Shown: positions 9,235 to 18,874 of the stretch, piece by piece | Layout of the letters: each line of letters starts with the position of its first letter | Numbering within the stretch: the stretch's first letter is position 1 | Source of the DNA: Flagellimonas pacifica | GTDB taxonomy: Bacteria > Bacteroidota > Bacteroidia > Flavobacteriales > Flavobacteriaceae | Assembly (NCBI RefSeq): GCF_900215465.1 | Contig: NZ_OBEH01000004.1 | Coordinates: forward strand, 364,359-428,358 | DNA length: 64,000 nucleotides | Direction of reading: 5' to 3' | The notes under the pieces: model-generated | The model's input: only the letters and a program-made list of their open reading frames with translations | Databases searched by the model: none | Told to the model about the DNA's origin: nothing | Translations under genes and position numbers: made by a program

Positions 9235-12200
9235 ATGAAGCATAAACTAACAATTGTAATTGTTTCCACAATAATACTCTTTGGACTTCTTTTTATCCCA
9301 ATGTTTGGTGAAATTGAAAATACCTCGGTTTCTTTTCTTGGTCGTTTTCACCCTTTGATATTGCACCTTCCCATAGGTGCTTTGATCGCCTTGTCCTTAA
9401 TGGAGTTTATCAACATACGCAGACCAAATTTGAATTTAGATTCTGCATGTGCCATTTTACTTTGGTTTTCAGTTTTGACCATCGTTCCAACCGTTATTGT
9501 TGGGTTCTTTTTGGCTTATAGCGGCAATTACAATGATGAGGCCTTGGGCCGTCACCAATGGCTTGGTTGGTTTACTGCGTTAATATGTGTTTGGCTGCTT
9601 GTTTTACGCCAGAAAAAAACATCAAAAACAGGCAATAAAGCAGGTAAACTGTATAGAGTGTTTTTATTTGTCAATGTTGTTTTATTGTCAGTTGCAGGGC
9701 ATTATGGGGGAACTTTAACCCATGGTTCAAATTACTTAACCAAATACATGCCATCTGGATTGAAGACTTTTTTGGGAGTGACCCCTTACGATGGATACAT
9801 GGCAATTAACAAACAAGGAGATTCAACCTCTATAGAAGCCCAATACTTTGCCAAGGAGGTAAAACCTATAATGGACAAGTATTGTTTTGAATGTCATGGC
9901 CCCGAGAAAGAAAAAGGAGGTATTCGTTTGGATGTTTTAAGTTGGGATATGATCAACGGACCGGACGCAGAGGGATGGCACTCAGCTTTAGATATGATAA
10001 ATTCTGGTGAAATGCCTCCAGAAGAAGAACCTCAACTGAAAGATGATGAACGTAGAAAAATAGTTGAGTGGATGACCAATAATTTGGAACAAGCAGCTAT
10101 TGCCAAGCAAGATGCGGACAAAGGTATCATGCGAAGGTTAACAAAAGAACAATACACAAACACATTAAATCAATTACTTGGTGTTGCAGTCAATTTTGGA
10201 GATGTTTTACCAGACGATGGAAAATCAAAAATGGGATTCAGCAACAATGGCAATGTATTACAAGTATCATCTTTACATATAGATTATTATCAAAAAATAG
10301 CCCGTGAAGCTTTGGATAAAGCCATAGTTTTTGGAGAAAAACCTGAATCAAAAAGGTACAAAGTCACTTTGGGAAAACAAATTGATAGTAATGAAACTGG
10401 GGCCGAATACGGAGGCTATCAAACGGCCGCTATCAAAAAAGGAGATTTTTTGATTGAAGTACTGGATGACGATGGAAAGCAAGTTGAGTATATAACAACT
10501 CAAGAAAAAGACACCTTAATTGCCCTAAAAAATAAGATAGGAATCGGTATGAGAGGTTCGGCGAGTAATCGTTATACCATTGTAGAGGAAGGATTGTTAT
10601 TAAATTCTGCATTGCCAGCAAAGGAAGTAGCCCCAAAATCATGGCAAGGGCCATCCCCTAATTTAAAGATGTTGATTAGAGAGGATTTTCCTCGAATCGG
10701 AGATTTTGTTTTTAGGGTTGAGGCATCTCGAGGTTATAGCTCTTGGTCTCCAGACGATGAACGTTTAATAGATTTAAGAAAAAACGATGTAGCACCTCAA
10801 TCCTCAGAAACCATACATATCTCTGCTAAAGATGTTGAAAGGTCCCAAAATTTGACATTGGATAGTAATAAATGGTTAATACCAGAGAATGTTGCTGATA
10901 ATTCATTTGCTCAATTCAGATACAACGTTCCCAAAACTGGAATATACCAAGTTGATTTAATTCACCCATATGCATCAGAAGATGGCATGCCATCTTACCA
11001 ATTAAACCTTTTTGGAGGAAACAAAAATGGCATGGTGAGTAAGCGTTTGTATATGGATAAAACCCAAAATGCCGTTGATCAAGTTATCACTCCGGTTACA
11101 TTGGCATATTTGTCCGAGGGAGACCATAGAGGCTTTATTGGAGGTAAGTTTTTTGTTGGATTTAGTGATATATTGATCACTCCATTATCAAAAGATGATC
11201 TGTCTCCAAAAATTCTAGAAGAAGAAGCAAAGAGAAATGATTTAAAATATGAGTCCATCAACCCTTCCATTCAGGCATTTGCCGGTTCCAGAACAGATGA
11301 TGGAATGGACTATAAAACCTTTGACCTTAGCAAAGAAGTAACTGCACCCTTGGGAGAATCTCAGTTTTTTGAATTTAAGGGAAGATTGGAGAATTTGCCA
11401 ATTCCGTTAGCCGCTTCCCAAGTAAGTGGTGATCTTGCCAATATGATGACCATTGGGCTTTGGAACAACCACTTGGTAAAAGAAAGTAATTTTAGCGGTC
11501 CTCCGTTACTTATCAAATCAGTAGAATTTGAAGCTCCATACCACCCAGTTTGGCCTCCAAAAAGTCATACGGACATCTTTTTTGATTCACCAAATAAAGC
11601 AAATGAAGAAATCTATACGCAGGAAGTTTTGGGCAATTTCATAGAACGGGCTTATAGGCGTAAACTTAATGACGGTGAATTATCACGTTACATGGATTTT
11701 TGGAGGAACATCAAAGATGATTTTGATCGCTACGAGGATGGTGTCAAAGAAGTTTTGGTTGCCATTTTGTGTTCTCCCAACTTCATTTATATCTATCAAC
11801 CAGAAAAACATGAAGAAGAAAACTTCGAAAATGAGTTCTTTTTAGCATCGCAACTATCTTACTTTCTATGGAACTCGCCCCCAGACGAAACATTGATTGC
11901 TTTGGCAACCGAAGGTGAACTGTACGATGAATTGCCAGAGCAAATTGAACGCATGATAAAAGACCCAAGAGTGTCCAGAATGGTACGCTCATTTGCCTAT
12001 GAATGGTTGCGATTGGATAGGCATAAAATGATGGATACGGATGTTGGCGAGTATGAAGATTACACCAGGTTTGTAAAAGAAGACATGACCAAAGAAACCT
12101 ATGAGTTCATCAATTACGTCTTAAAGAATAATATGAGTATTTTGAATCTTATAGATTCAGATTTTGCCATGCTCAATCAAAATCTAGCGGAATTTTATGA

Positions 12201-12864
12201 AATTGAAGGAGTGCAAGGGAATGCATTTCGCCCAGTAGCAGTAACAGAAGAAATGAATAGGGGCGGGTTACTTTCACAAGGAGCTTTTTTAAATGGGCAC
12301 TCTGATGGTGTACAGGCCCATCCAATAAAACGAGCTGTTTGGTTAAAAGAAAAAATATTAGGGGATGTACCGCCACCGCCACCGCCAAATGTTCCAGAAT
12401 TGGATCCAGAAACCCCTGGTTTTGAAGACCTGACCTTAAAAGAACAGCTATTTTTACACAGAAATAAGGCATCCTGTTTAGATTGCCACCGTAAAATTGA
12501 TCCTTTTGGGGTTGTTTTTGAAAATTATGACGCAGTTGGTAGATTTCAATTAACTTCCAAAGGAAAGTCCATAGACACTAAATCCAAATTACCTGATGGA
12601 ACCGAAGTTGAAGGCATTCAGGGAATCAAGGATTATATTTTAGAATTGAAGAAACAAGACTTTACAAGATCTTTGGTAGAACATCTTTATGCATATGCAT
12701 TGGGACGGGATGTTAGTTTTGCCGATGAAAAAGAGATTGATCATATAGTAGAGGAAGTTATGGAGAATGATTTCCGCTTTCAGACGGTTATAGCTCAAAT
12801 CATTCAGAGTCCGTCATTTTATAAAAAAGAACAAAACTGGTTTCAAAAAATATTTGGGTCATGA
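9235..12864 (+). CDS. Membrane-anchored cytochrome c / DUF1592-DUF1588-DUF1585 protein
   Basis: A 1209-residue multidomain protein of the planctomycete-type cytochrome family. Residues 1-165 form four to five membrane helices rich in histidine (His39, His44, His107, His156, His163), like DUF2231-type domains. A heme-c motif CFECH (Cys217-His221) follows. Next come DUF1587 (RRLTKEQYTNTLNQLLGV), a long central beta-rich region, DUF1595 (FIERAYRRKLNDGELSRYM), DUF1592 (FLASQLSYFLWNSPPDETL), DUF1588 (RGGLLSQGAFLNGHSDG) and DUF1585 (near the end, ARG-free EHLYAYALGRDV). A second CLDCH motif is at 1081-1085, after a six-proline run. The protein is likely an extracytoplasmic electron-transfer oxidoreductase, but its substrate is unknown. 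The stop overlaps the next gene by 4 bases (ATGA). Confidence 0.88.
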   Translation: MKHKLTIVIVSTIILFGLLFIPMFGEIENTSVSFLGRFHPLILHLPIGALIALSLMEFINIRRPNLNLDSACAILLWFSVLTIVPTVIVGFFLAYSGNYNDEALGRHQWLGWFTALICVWLLVLRQKKTSKTGNKAGKLYRVFLFVNVVLLSVAGHYGGTLTHGSNYLTKYMPSGLKTFLGVTPYDGYMAINKQGDSTSIEAQYFAKEVKPIMDKYCFECHGPEKEKGGIRLDVLSWDMINGPDAEGWHSALDMINSGEMPPEEEPQLKDDERRKIVEWMTNNLEQAAIAKQDADKGIMRRLTKEQYTNTLNQLLGVAVNFGDVLPDDGKSKMGFSNNGNVLQVSSLHIDYYQKIAREALDKAIVFGEKPESKRYKVTLGKQIDSNETGAEYGGYQTAAIKKGDFLIEVLDDDGKQVEYITTQEKDTLIALKNKIGIGMRGSASNRYTIVEEGLLLNSALPAKEVAPKSWQGPSPNLKMLIREDFPRIGDFVFRVEASRGYSSWSPDDERLIDLRKNDVAPQSSETIHISAKDVERSQNLTLDSNKWLIPENVADNSFAQFRYNVPKTGIYQVDLIHPYASEDGMPSYQLNLFGGNKNGMVSKRLYMDKTQNAVDQVITPVTLAYLSEGDHRGFIGGKFFVGFSDILITPLSKDDLSPKILEEEAKRNDLKYESINPSIQAFAGSRTDDGMDYKTFDLSKEVTAPLGESQFFEFKGRLENLPIPLAASQVSGDLANMMTIGLWNNHLVKESNFSGPPLLIKSVEFEAPYHPVWPPKSHTDIFFDSPNKANEEIYTQEVLGNFIERAYRRKLNDGELSRYMDFWRNIKDDFDRYEDGVKEVLVAILCSPNFIYIYQPEKHEEENFENEFFLASQLSYFLWNSPPDETLIALATEGELYDELPEQIERMIKDPRVSRMVRSFAYEWLRLDRHKMMDTDVGEYEDYTRFVKEDMTKETYEFINYVLKNNMSILNLIDSDFAMLNQNLAEFYEIEGVQGNAFRPVAVTEEMNRGGLLSQGAFLNGHSDGVQAHPIKRAVWLKEKILGDVPPPPPPNVPELDPETPGFEDLTLKEQLFLHRNKASCLDCHRKIDPFGVVFENYDAVGRFQLTSKGKSIDTKSKLPDGTEVEGIQGIKDYILELKKQDFTRSLVEHLYAYALGRDVSFADEKEIDHIVEEVMENDFRFQTVIAQIIQSPSFYKKEQNWFQKIFGS

Positions 12865-14204
12865 GCAAAAAACCTTGGCATTTAGATCGTCGTACTTTTT
12901 TAAAAGGATTGGGAGTAACATGTATGCTTCCGTATTTTGAAGGCATGGGAATGAGTAGCATTTCAAAATTTATGGATCCCATGTCCCCAAAACGTCTATG
13001 CTTTCTTTATTTTCCAAATGGTGTAGGGTTGCCACCTGTTGAAAGTCCGTATCACAAAGATTGGAGCTGGTTTCCAAATGGCGAAGGCACCGATTACAAA
13101 TTGACCAAATCATTATCACCCTTAACACCCCATAGAAATGATATTTCAATTATGGGAGGCCTTAGCCACCCCTATAGTCGCCAAGTATTGGGACACATAG
13201 CTGGAGACACATGGTTAACTGGAGGAGATTTAAGAGGGGAATACAGAAACAGTATTTCCGTAGACCAGGTAGCCGCAAAGAAATTGAGTCGCTACACCCG
13301 TTTTCCATCACTTTCATTATCAACAGATGGTGGGGTTGGTTACAAATCAAGGGTGTCAACCTTATCATTCAATTCATCAGGAAGACCTATTCCTTCAGAA
13401 CATAGGCAACGTGAAATTTTTGAGCGTTACTTCTCTCCTGGCGGAGGAGCCTCAACCAATGAGCGACGAAAAAGTTTGCATCAAGGCAAAAAAATAGTTG
13501 ATTTGGTTTTGGAAGACAGTAAAAGTCTTCAACATCGTTTAGGATCAAATGACAAGGCAAAATTGGACGAGTACTTAACATCTTTGAACCAGGTAGAAGA
13601 ACAATTGAGTCGTAATGAAAAATGGCTGGATGTCCCTATGAAAGATTTTGATGCCAGTTTAATCAATCTGGATGTAGATCCAACTTCGGCACCTCAAGAT
13701 TACGTGCGTTCCATGTTAGATTTAATTGTACTAGGGTTTCAAACAGATTCAACCAGGGTAATTAGTTACATGATGGCAAGGGAAGATGGTATGGGGTTTG
13801 GTGATAGTTTTTCAAAAATAGCTCTGGGGCTGAAAAGACACCATGGTATTTCCCATGATAAAAGCAGGGGACATTGGGAAGAATGGGGACGCTATGATCA
13901 ATGGCTGTCCAAGCAGTTTGCATATTTTATTGACAAAATGAAAAACACTTCAGATGAGCATGGTTCATTATTGGACAATACGCTTATTCTATATGGTAGT
14001 GCTTGTAGTTCAACACACAATGCAAGGAATTACCCTCTTGTTTTAGCTGGCGGTTCCAATTTAGGGGTAAATCATGGTAGCTACACCAAATTTGATGAAA
14101 AACATGTGCCTTTATCCAATCTATTTGTAAGTATGTTAAACAAAGTAGATGTTGAAACAGAACAATTTTCGGATAGTACTGGCCCCCTACCCTCAATTCT
14201 TTAA
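12861..14204 (+). CDS. DUF1552 protein with Tat signal
   Basis: A 447-residue protein of the DUF1552 family, almost always encoded beside DUF1592 cytochrome-like proteins. The N-terminus DRRTFLKGLGVTCML is a twin-arginine signal (RRxFLK), implying export in folded form, perhaps with a bound cofactor. Later segments include LCFLYFPNGVG, SIMGGLSHPYSRQ, HRLGSNDKAKLDEYLTSL and, near the end, NTLILYGSACSSTHNARN. The overall pattern recalls DUF1501/sulfatase-like alkaline-phosphatase folds. Its start ATG overlaps the previous stop, so translational coupling and a joint function are likely. The reaction is not known. Confidence 0.88.
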   Translation: MSKKPWHLDRRTFLKGLGVTCMLPYFEGMGMSSISKFMDPMSPKRLCFLYFPNGVGLPPVESPYHKDWSWFPNGEGTDYKLTKSLSPLTPHRNDISIMGGLSHPYSRQVLGHIAGDTWLTGGDLRGEYRNSISVDQVAAKKLSRYTRFPSLSLSTDGGVGYKSRVSTLSFNSSGRPIPSEHRQREIFERYFSPGGGASTNERRKSLHQGKKIVDLVLEDSKSLQHRLGSNDKAKLDEYLTSLNQVEEQLSRNEKWLDVPMKDFDASLINLDVDPTSAPQDYVRSMLDLIVLGFQTDSTRVISYMMAREDGMGFGDSFSKIALGLKRHHGISHDKSRGHWEEWGRYDQWLSKQFAYFIDKMKNTSDEHGSLLDNTLILYGSACSSTHNARNYPLVLAGGSNLGVNHGSYTKFDEKHVPLSNLFVSMLNKVDVETEQFSDSTGPLPSIL

Positions 14205-14227
14205 ACATCAGTTATACAAAATAGTGC

Positions 14228-15553
14228 ATGAGCAATACTAAAAGAGTACCTATAGTAAGTAAAGACCTATTATTTCCATTTATAATAATTACATCACTAT
14301 TTGCCTTATGGGGAATTGCCAATGATTTAACAAACCCCATGGTATCCGCTTTTAAAAAGGTAATGCCAGAGTTGTCAAACATTCAAGCGTCCTTAATTCA
14401 GTTTGCATTTTATTTTGGGTATTTTTTTATGGCTCTTCCTGCCGCTCTCTTCATTAGACGTTTTAGTTATAAGTCTGGCATTCTTTTAGGTCTTGTGTTA
14501 TACGCAATTGGAGCATTTTTGTTCTACCCAGCTGCCTTGTACGAAGAGTATACATATTTTTTAATCTCATTATGGGTAATTACATGTGGATTGGCGTTTC
14601 TGGAGACAACAGCAAATCCTTTGATTTTGGCATTGGGAGACAAAAGAACTGCTACACAACGTCTAAATCTATCTCAAGCCTTCAATCCGGTAGGTTCGTT
14701 AACGGGAATGATCATTGCACAAGTATTTGTTCTTGCTGCTTTGCGTTCAGACGACTATACTACGGAAGCCTATAGCGCTTTATCGGTAGCTGAATTGGCT
14801 GTAATCCGTGAAAATGACCTCAATATTATCAGTATTCCATATTTGAGTTTGGGAGTTTTGGTTTTAATAATAATGACTATTATTTTCTTTACTAGAATTC
14901 CAAAAACATCAGTTGAGGATAAAATGACTTTGTCCCTATCCTTTAAAAAGTTGTTTGAGAACAAAATTTATTTAAAAGGCGTTTTGGCGCAGGCGGCATG
15001 CGTAGGATCTCAAATAATGTGTTGGACCTATATATTTCAATACGTAGATAATTTAAATGAAAGTACGGGATGGAATATAACAGCAACAAATTATAACATA
15101 GCTGCAATGGTATTGTTTTTAAGCGGCCGTTGGATAGGCACAGGCATAATGAAAAGAGTTAACCCTTCAAGGGTTTTGATGCTTTTTGGTACAGGTGGTG
15201 CTATTGCTAGCATTGGCGCCATAATACTACCTGGCATTGCCGGATTGATTTCTTTAGTGGCTATTTCTGTATTTATGTCCATTATGTTCCCAACAATTTA
15301 TGGTATTGCTTTAAAAAATATGGGAGATGAAGCCAAAATTGGTTCGGCAGGACTGGTAATGGCAATTGTTGGAGGTGCTTTGATGCCCATTGCCCAAGCA
15401 GCCATTTTAGATCTTGGAGGCGATGGTTTTGCTGATATAAAACTATTGGGTTACATTCCTGAAGTTAACTTCTCTTTTATTCTTCCCGCTCTGTGTTTGG
15501 CCTTTGTTGGATATTATGGATATAGCACTATAAAAACCATAAATGGCAATTAA
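14228..15553 (+). CDS. Sugar MFS transporter, FucP-like
   Basis: A 441-residue major facilitator of the L-fucose:H+ symporter group. About 12 membrane helices are visible. Family features are the opening LFALWGIANDLTNPMVSAFK (the W-G-x-x-N-D-L segment of FucP), QFAFYFGYFFMALPAALFIRR, and LETTANPLILALG. The gene is 23 bases after the DUF1552 gene and 4 bases before the propeller gene, so the transporter is probably part of the same pathway and would bring in a monosaccharide or its oxidised product. The exact sugar cannot be read from sequence. Confidence 0.92.
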   Translation: MSNTKRVPIVSKDLLFPFIIITSLFALWGIANDLTNPMVSAFKKVMPELSNIQASLIQFAFYFGYFFMALPAALFIRRFSYKSGILLGLVLYAIGAFLFYPAALYEEYTYFLISLWVITCGLAFLETTANPLILALGDKRTATQRLNLSQAFNPVGSLTGMIIAQVFVLAALRSDDYTTEAYSALSVAELAVIRENDLNIISIPYLSLGVLVLIIMTIIFFTRIPKTSVEDKMTLSLSFKKLFENKIYLKGVLAQAACVGSQIMCWTYIFQYVDNLNESTGWNITATNYNIAAMVLFLSGRWIGTGIMKRVNPSRVLMLFGTGGAIASIGAIILPGIAGLISLVAISVFMSIMFPTIYGIALKNMGDEAKIGSAGLVMAIVGGALMPIAQAAILDLGGDGFADIKLLGYIPEVNFSFILPALCLAFVGYYGYSTIKTINGN

Positions 15554-15557
15554 TTTT

Positions 15558-17492
15558 ATGAAATTCAATAATACCAAGAGAACCTACTTTCCGAATGCCA
15601 TAAATTTTGCATTACTTATCATATTTTGTTCTGTATTCATTTCCTGTGGTGAAGATCATAGCAGTATAGTTAAGGTCGAAAATAGTGATAATCAATGGCC
15701 AATGTCAGGTGGGCCAGATGGTAGTTGGAAAATAAAGACTTCTTCAAAAGTACCCACAAAATGGTCAGTTCGTACAGGGGAAAACATTAAATGGAAAAAA
15801 GCTCTGCCTGCTGGAGGTCAAAGCGGCATCGCAGTTTGGGGCAAGAAAATATTTTTTACCATAAACCCCCCATTGGATACGCCTTCTTTTTCAGAACTAC
15901 AGAATCAACATAATAAAGCAAAGAATGCGTATGATACGTACTATGATGTTGTGCTAAATGATTTAAAAAAAGAAAGGGACCCAGCATTTCAAAAAACACT
16001 GAACACTTATAGCACTGCTAACAAAAAATGGACAGCTTTTTTAGAAAAGGACGAAAACTATCAAAATGCTTCCAAAGAAAATAAAAAAGGTATTGCTAAT
16101 AAATTGAAAAGAGAGAATGAGTTAGGTAAAAACCTTTCAGCAACTGCACAAAGCCTCGTTGATTTTGTTCACTCAACATCTGACAAATTGATTGAATACC
16201 ATAACAAACTGAATGAGACCTCTGATGCTTTAAAGACCAGAGCATATGGAGCGGACATTATTCTTTATTGTATGAATGCCGATAATGGAGAAACTCTTTG
16301 GACCAAAAGGATTAAGGGAGAACTTCCCAGTGAATATAATTATGGTTTTAGTGATTCAACATCACCCTGCCCCATAACGGATGGAGAGCATGTTTGGGCA
16401 ATTAATGCAAGTGGAGGCATGGCATGCTTTTCCATGGATGGAGATTTAATTTGGGAAAGGACTTGGATGCCCACAGTGGGTAGACCATTCAATAAACAAT
16501 TTGATTCTGCTTTGTACGATGATTTAATTTTAAATGTAGAACCTCCTGAAAAAAATGATTCAACGAGAATACAAGAATGGAACTATCTACATGCTTTTGA
16601 CAAAAACTCAGGAAAACGCCTTTGGGTAACAGAGGAAGCCATAACACATTACAATACACCAATATTGGGTGAGACAATTGATAAAAAACCTGCAATATTA
16701 ATTGGTCGAGGAGGGCCTCACGGGGTTCCAGAACGCCCTGTAGGGTTAAGTTTGATCGGTTTAGAGGGGGAAAAAGCGGGTGTTGCCCTATGGAACTGGG
16801 AATCCAAAGTTCCAAATGAAATCTCTGGCTATGGAGCACTTAACACACAGCATTGGGATAAACATAAAATCTCTTGGACCAACAAAGGAGAAGATAATGT
16901 GGTCATTGATTCAAATACAGGGGAACTTATTGGACAAAATCCGCTCAACTTTGTAAATCAATATATCTATGATGAACAAACAAAACAGCATGTTTTAAAA
17001 GAAAATGTGGAGCTAAAAAATTTAGAAAATGAGTTTCATTGTAACATGTCTGTGAATGACCATACATTTTATATGGTTATGCACCAACCCTTTGTTGCTC
17101 GTCATAATATTGAAACAGGCAAGAACGAGCATTTAGAATTGCCTCGTGAAATAAATCCAGATGGTAGTTTTATTTGGAAAACACCTCAAAAAAATGATGG
17201 CCTAAATTCAAGAGGGCAACTTCATAGCACTGACTCCAGAATTTTGGGAGACGGGTTTCAAAGATCCTTTTTGGGCTCTCCAACCATGATCAATGATTAT
17301 CTATTTTTCACAAATGCTTTGGGGATTGTTTATGTAATTGATACAACCACTGAAAATTTTGACGAAACTGCGATAGTGGCAATTAACGATTTAGGGGAAA
17401 AGGGAAAAACTTGGACGGTAAATTCTTTAAGTTTTGCAAATGGAAATATATACCACAGAACTCTTAAAGAAATCATTTGTATTGGCAAGTAA
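15558..17492 (+). CDS. PQQ-like beta-propeller lipoprotein with helical insert
   Basis: A 644-residue propeller protein. I chose the ATG at 15558, 4 bases after the permease stop. It gives a lipoprotein signal ending FISCGED. Tryptophan-docking repeats are visible: NIKWKKALPAGGQSGIAVWG, NADNGETLWTKRIKGE, DGDLIWERTW and SGKRLWVTEEA. Between the first and second repeat, about residues 112-230, is a long charged helical insertion (for example NKAKNAYDTYYD, LNTYSTANKKWTAF, ENELGKNLSATAQSL). No catalytic residues of quinoprotein dehydrogenases were seen, so a binding or scaffolding role is as likely as catalysis. It is the last gene of the DUF1592/DUF1552/permease unit. Confidence 0.82.
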   Translation: MKFNNTKRTYFPNAINFALLIIFCSVFISCGEDHSSIVKVENSDNQWPMSGGPDGSWKIKTSSKVPTKWSVRTGENIKWKKALPAGGQSGIAVWGKKIFFTINPPLDTPSFSELQNQHNKAKNAYDTYYDVVLNDLKKERDPAFQKTLNTYSTANKKWTAFLEKDENYQNASKENKKGIANKLKRENELGKNLSATAQSLVDFVHSTSDKLIEYHNKLNETSDALKTRAYGADIILYCMNADNGETLWTKRIKGELPSEYNYGFSDSTSPCPITDGEHVWAINASGGMACFSMDGDLIWERTWMPTVGRPFNKQFDSALYDDLILNVEPPEKNDSTRIQEWNYLHAFDKNSGKRLWVTEEAITHYNTPILGETIDKKPAILIGRGGPHGVPERPVGLSLIGLEGEKAGVALWNWESKVPNEISGYGALNTQHWDKHKISWTNKGEDNVVIDSNTGELIGQNPLNFVNQYIYDEQTKQHVLKENVELKNLENEFHCNMSVNDHTFYMVMHQPFVARHNIETGKNEHLELPREINPDGSFIWKTPQKNDGLNSRGQLHSTDSRILGDGFQRSFLGSPTMINDYLFFTNALGIVYVIDTTTENFDETAIVAINDLGEKGKTWTVNSLSFANGNIYHRTLKEIICIGK

Positions 17493-17706
17493 GACCAAGA
17501 AACATAACACTTTTTTTAGAGAAGTTATCCTATTCATTCATTAGTCCGTATCACTTCCTTTGGTTCTCCTGAGCTATTTATCTAAAACATTTTTAGGTAG
17601 ATATTCGAAAAAATTAATTCCCAAAACATATTTGCCCCTTAAAACAATTCAATGAAGTTCTTATTACCTTGTAAAAAAATTAAACGAACCATAAATTGAA
17701 AATCGA

Positions 17707-18819
17707 ATGAGCTTTGGAAAAATTGTTTTAGCTTTTATTGCAACCACATTTCTTGCTTGTAAATCTGATACTACAATAAACAAGGAAGTTACCACTCCCA
17801 AAAACGTTATCTTACTGATTAGTGATGGTACGGGATTATCGCAGATTTCCTCTGCTTTCTATTTCAAGGAGTCTGCACCAAACTATGCTCGATTCAAGAG
17901 TATAGGTCTTATAAAAACCTCATCATCTAGGCAAGACGTAACAGATTCTGCCGCCGGAGCTACCGCTTTCGCCTGTGGGGTAAAAACATACAATGGGGCT
18001 ATTGGCGTTGCAGATGATTCCACAGATGTAAAAAATTTAGTGGAGATTGTTTCCTTAAAAAACATTAAAACCGGAATGGTGGCAACATCCTCCATTACGC
18101 ATGCCACTCCTGCAAGTTTCTTTGCTCACACCTTAAATAGAGGATTGGCAGAGGAAATAGCTTTGCAATTGACGCAATCTGAAGTGGACTTTTTTGCAGG
18201 TGGAGGTTTGCAATTTTTCAATAAACGTAAAGATGGTCAAAACTTATTGAATGATTTAACTGATAATAAATTTACAATTGACACCACCTCTCTCGGGAAT
18301 TTTTCCAAAATCAAATCAAGTGAAAAAGCAGGATATCTTTTAGCTCCAGATGATATGTTACCAGCAGCTGAAGGTCGAGGGGATTTCCTTGCCAAAGCAA
18401 CTACATTGGCCATTCAATTTTTAAGTAAAGATGATCATGGTTTTTTTATAATGGCCGAAGGTTCCCAGATAGATTGGGCCGGACATGAAAACAACGGACC
18501 ATATTTAGTATCCGAACTAATTGATTTTGATGATACTATAGGCAAAGCGTTGGATTATGCCCAGAAAGATGGAAATACTTTGGTTATTGTAACCTCTGAC
18601 CATGAAACAGGTGGTTTTACCTTGTCCGCAAAAAAGAAGAAAAGAGAAGATGGAACCGAGTATAGTGATTACAGTGAGGCGGGCATGACATTTTCAAATG
18701 GCGGGCATTCTGCCACTTTAATTCCCGTATTTGCCTTTGGGCCTGGCTCAGAAGAGTTTGAAGGAATTTATGAGAACAATGATATTTTTCAGAAAATACT
18801 AAAAGTCACTAATTGGTGA
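17707..18819 (+). CDS. Alkaline phosphatase, lipoprotein
   Basis: A 370-residue phosphomonoesterase of the PhoA family. It begins with a lipoprotein signal (FLAC, Cys18). The metal-binding opening ILLISDGTG has Asp40. The nucleophile motif DSAAGATAFACG has Ser81. C-terminal metal ligands appear as VTSDHETGG and GGHSATLIPVFAFG. It is shorter than E. coli PhoA (about 450), as many Bacteroidota members are. It probably works at the outer surface or in the periplasm to release phosphate. A 214-base gap separates it from the propeller gene, so it is likely a separate transcription unit. No Pho box could be assigned. Confidence 0.93.
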   Translation: MSFGKIVLAFIATTFLACKSDTTINKEVTTPKNVILLISDGTGLSQISSAFYFKESAPNYARFKSIGLIKTSSSRQDVTDSAAGATAFACGVKTYNGAIGVADDSTDVKNLVEIVSLKNIKTGMVATSSITHATPASFFAHTLNRGLAEEIALQLTQSEVDFFAGGGLQFFNKRKDGQNLLNDLTDNKFTIDTTSLGNFSKIKSSEKAGYLLAPDDMLPAAEGRGDFLAKATTLAIQFLSKDDHGFFIMAEGSQIDWAGHENNGPYLVSELIDFDDTIGKALDYAQKDGNTLVIVTSDHETGGFTLSAKKKKREDGTEYSDYSEAGMTFSNGGHSATLIPVFAFGPGSEEFEGIYENNDIFQKILKVTNW

Positions 18820-18874
18820 TGGCAAGACTTTCTTTAAAAGGGTGTTTTCTTTTTAATAATAGTTCAAATAGACG

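Noticed and set aside
12367-12390. Repeated CCGCCA-like triplets
   Set aside because: They encode the proline run between the DUF1592 and DUF1588 regions; a codon-level repeat, not a separate element.
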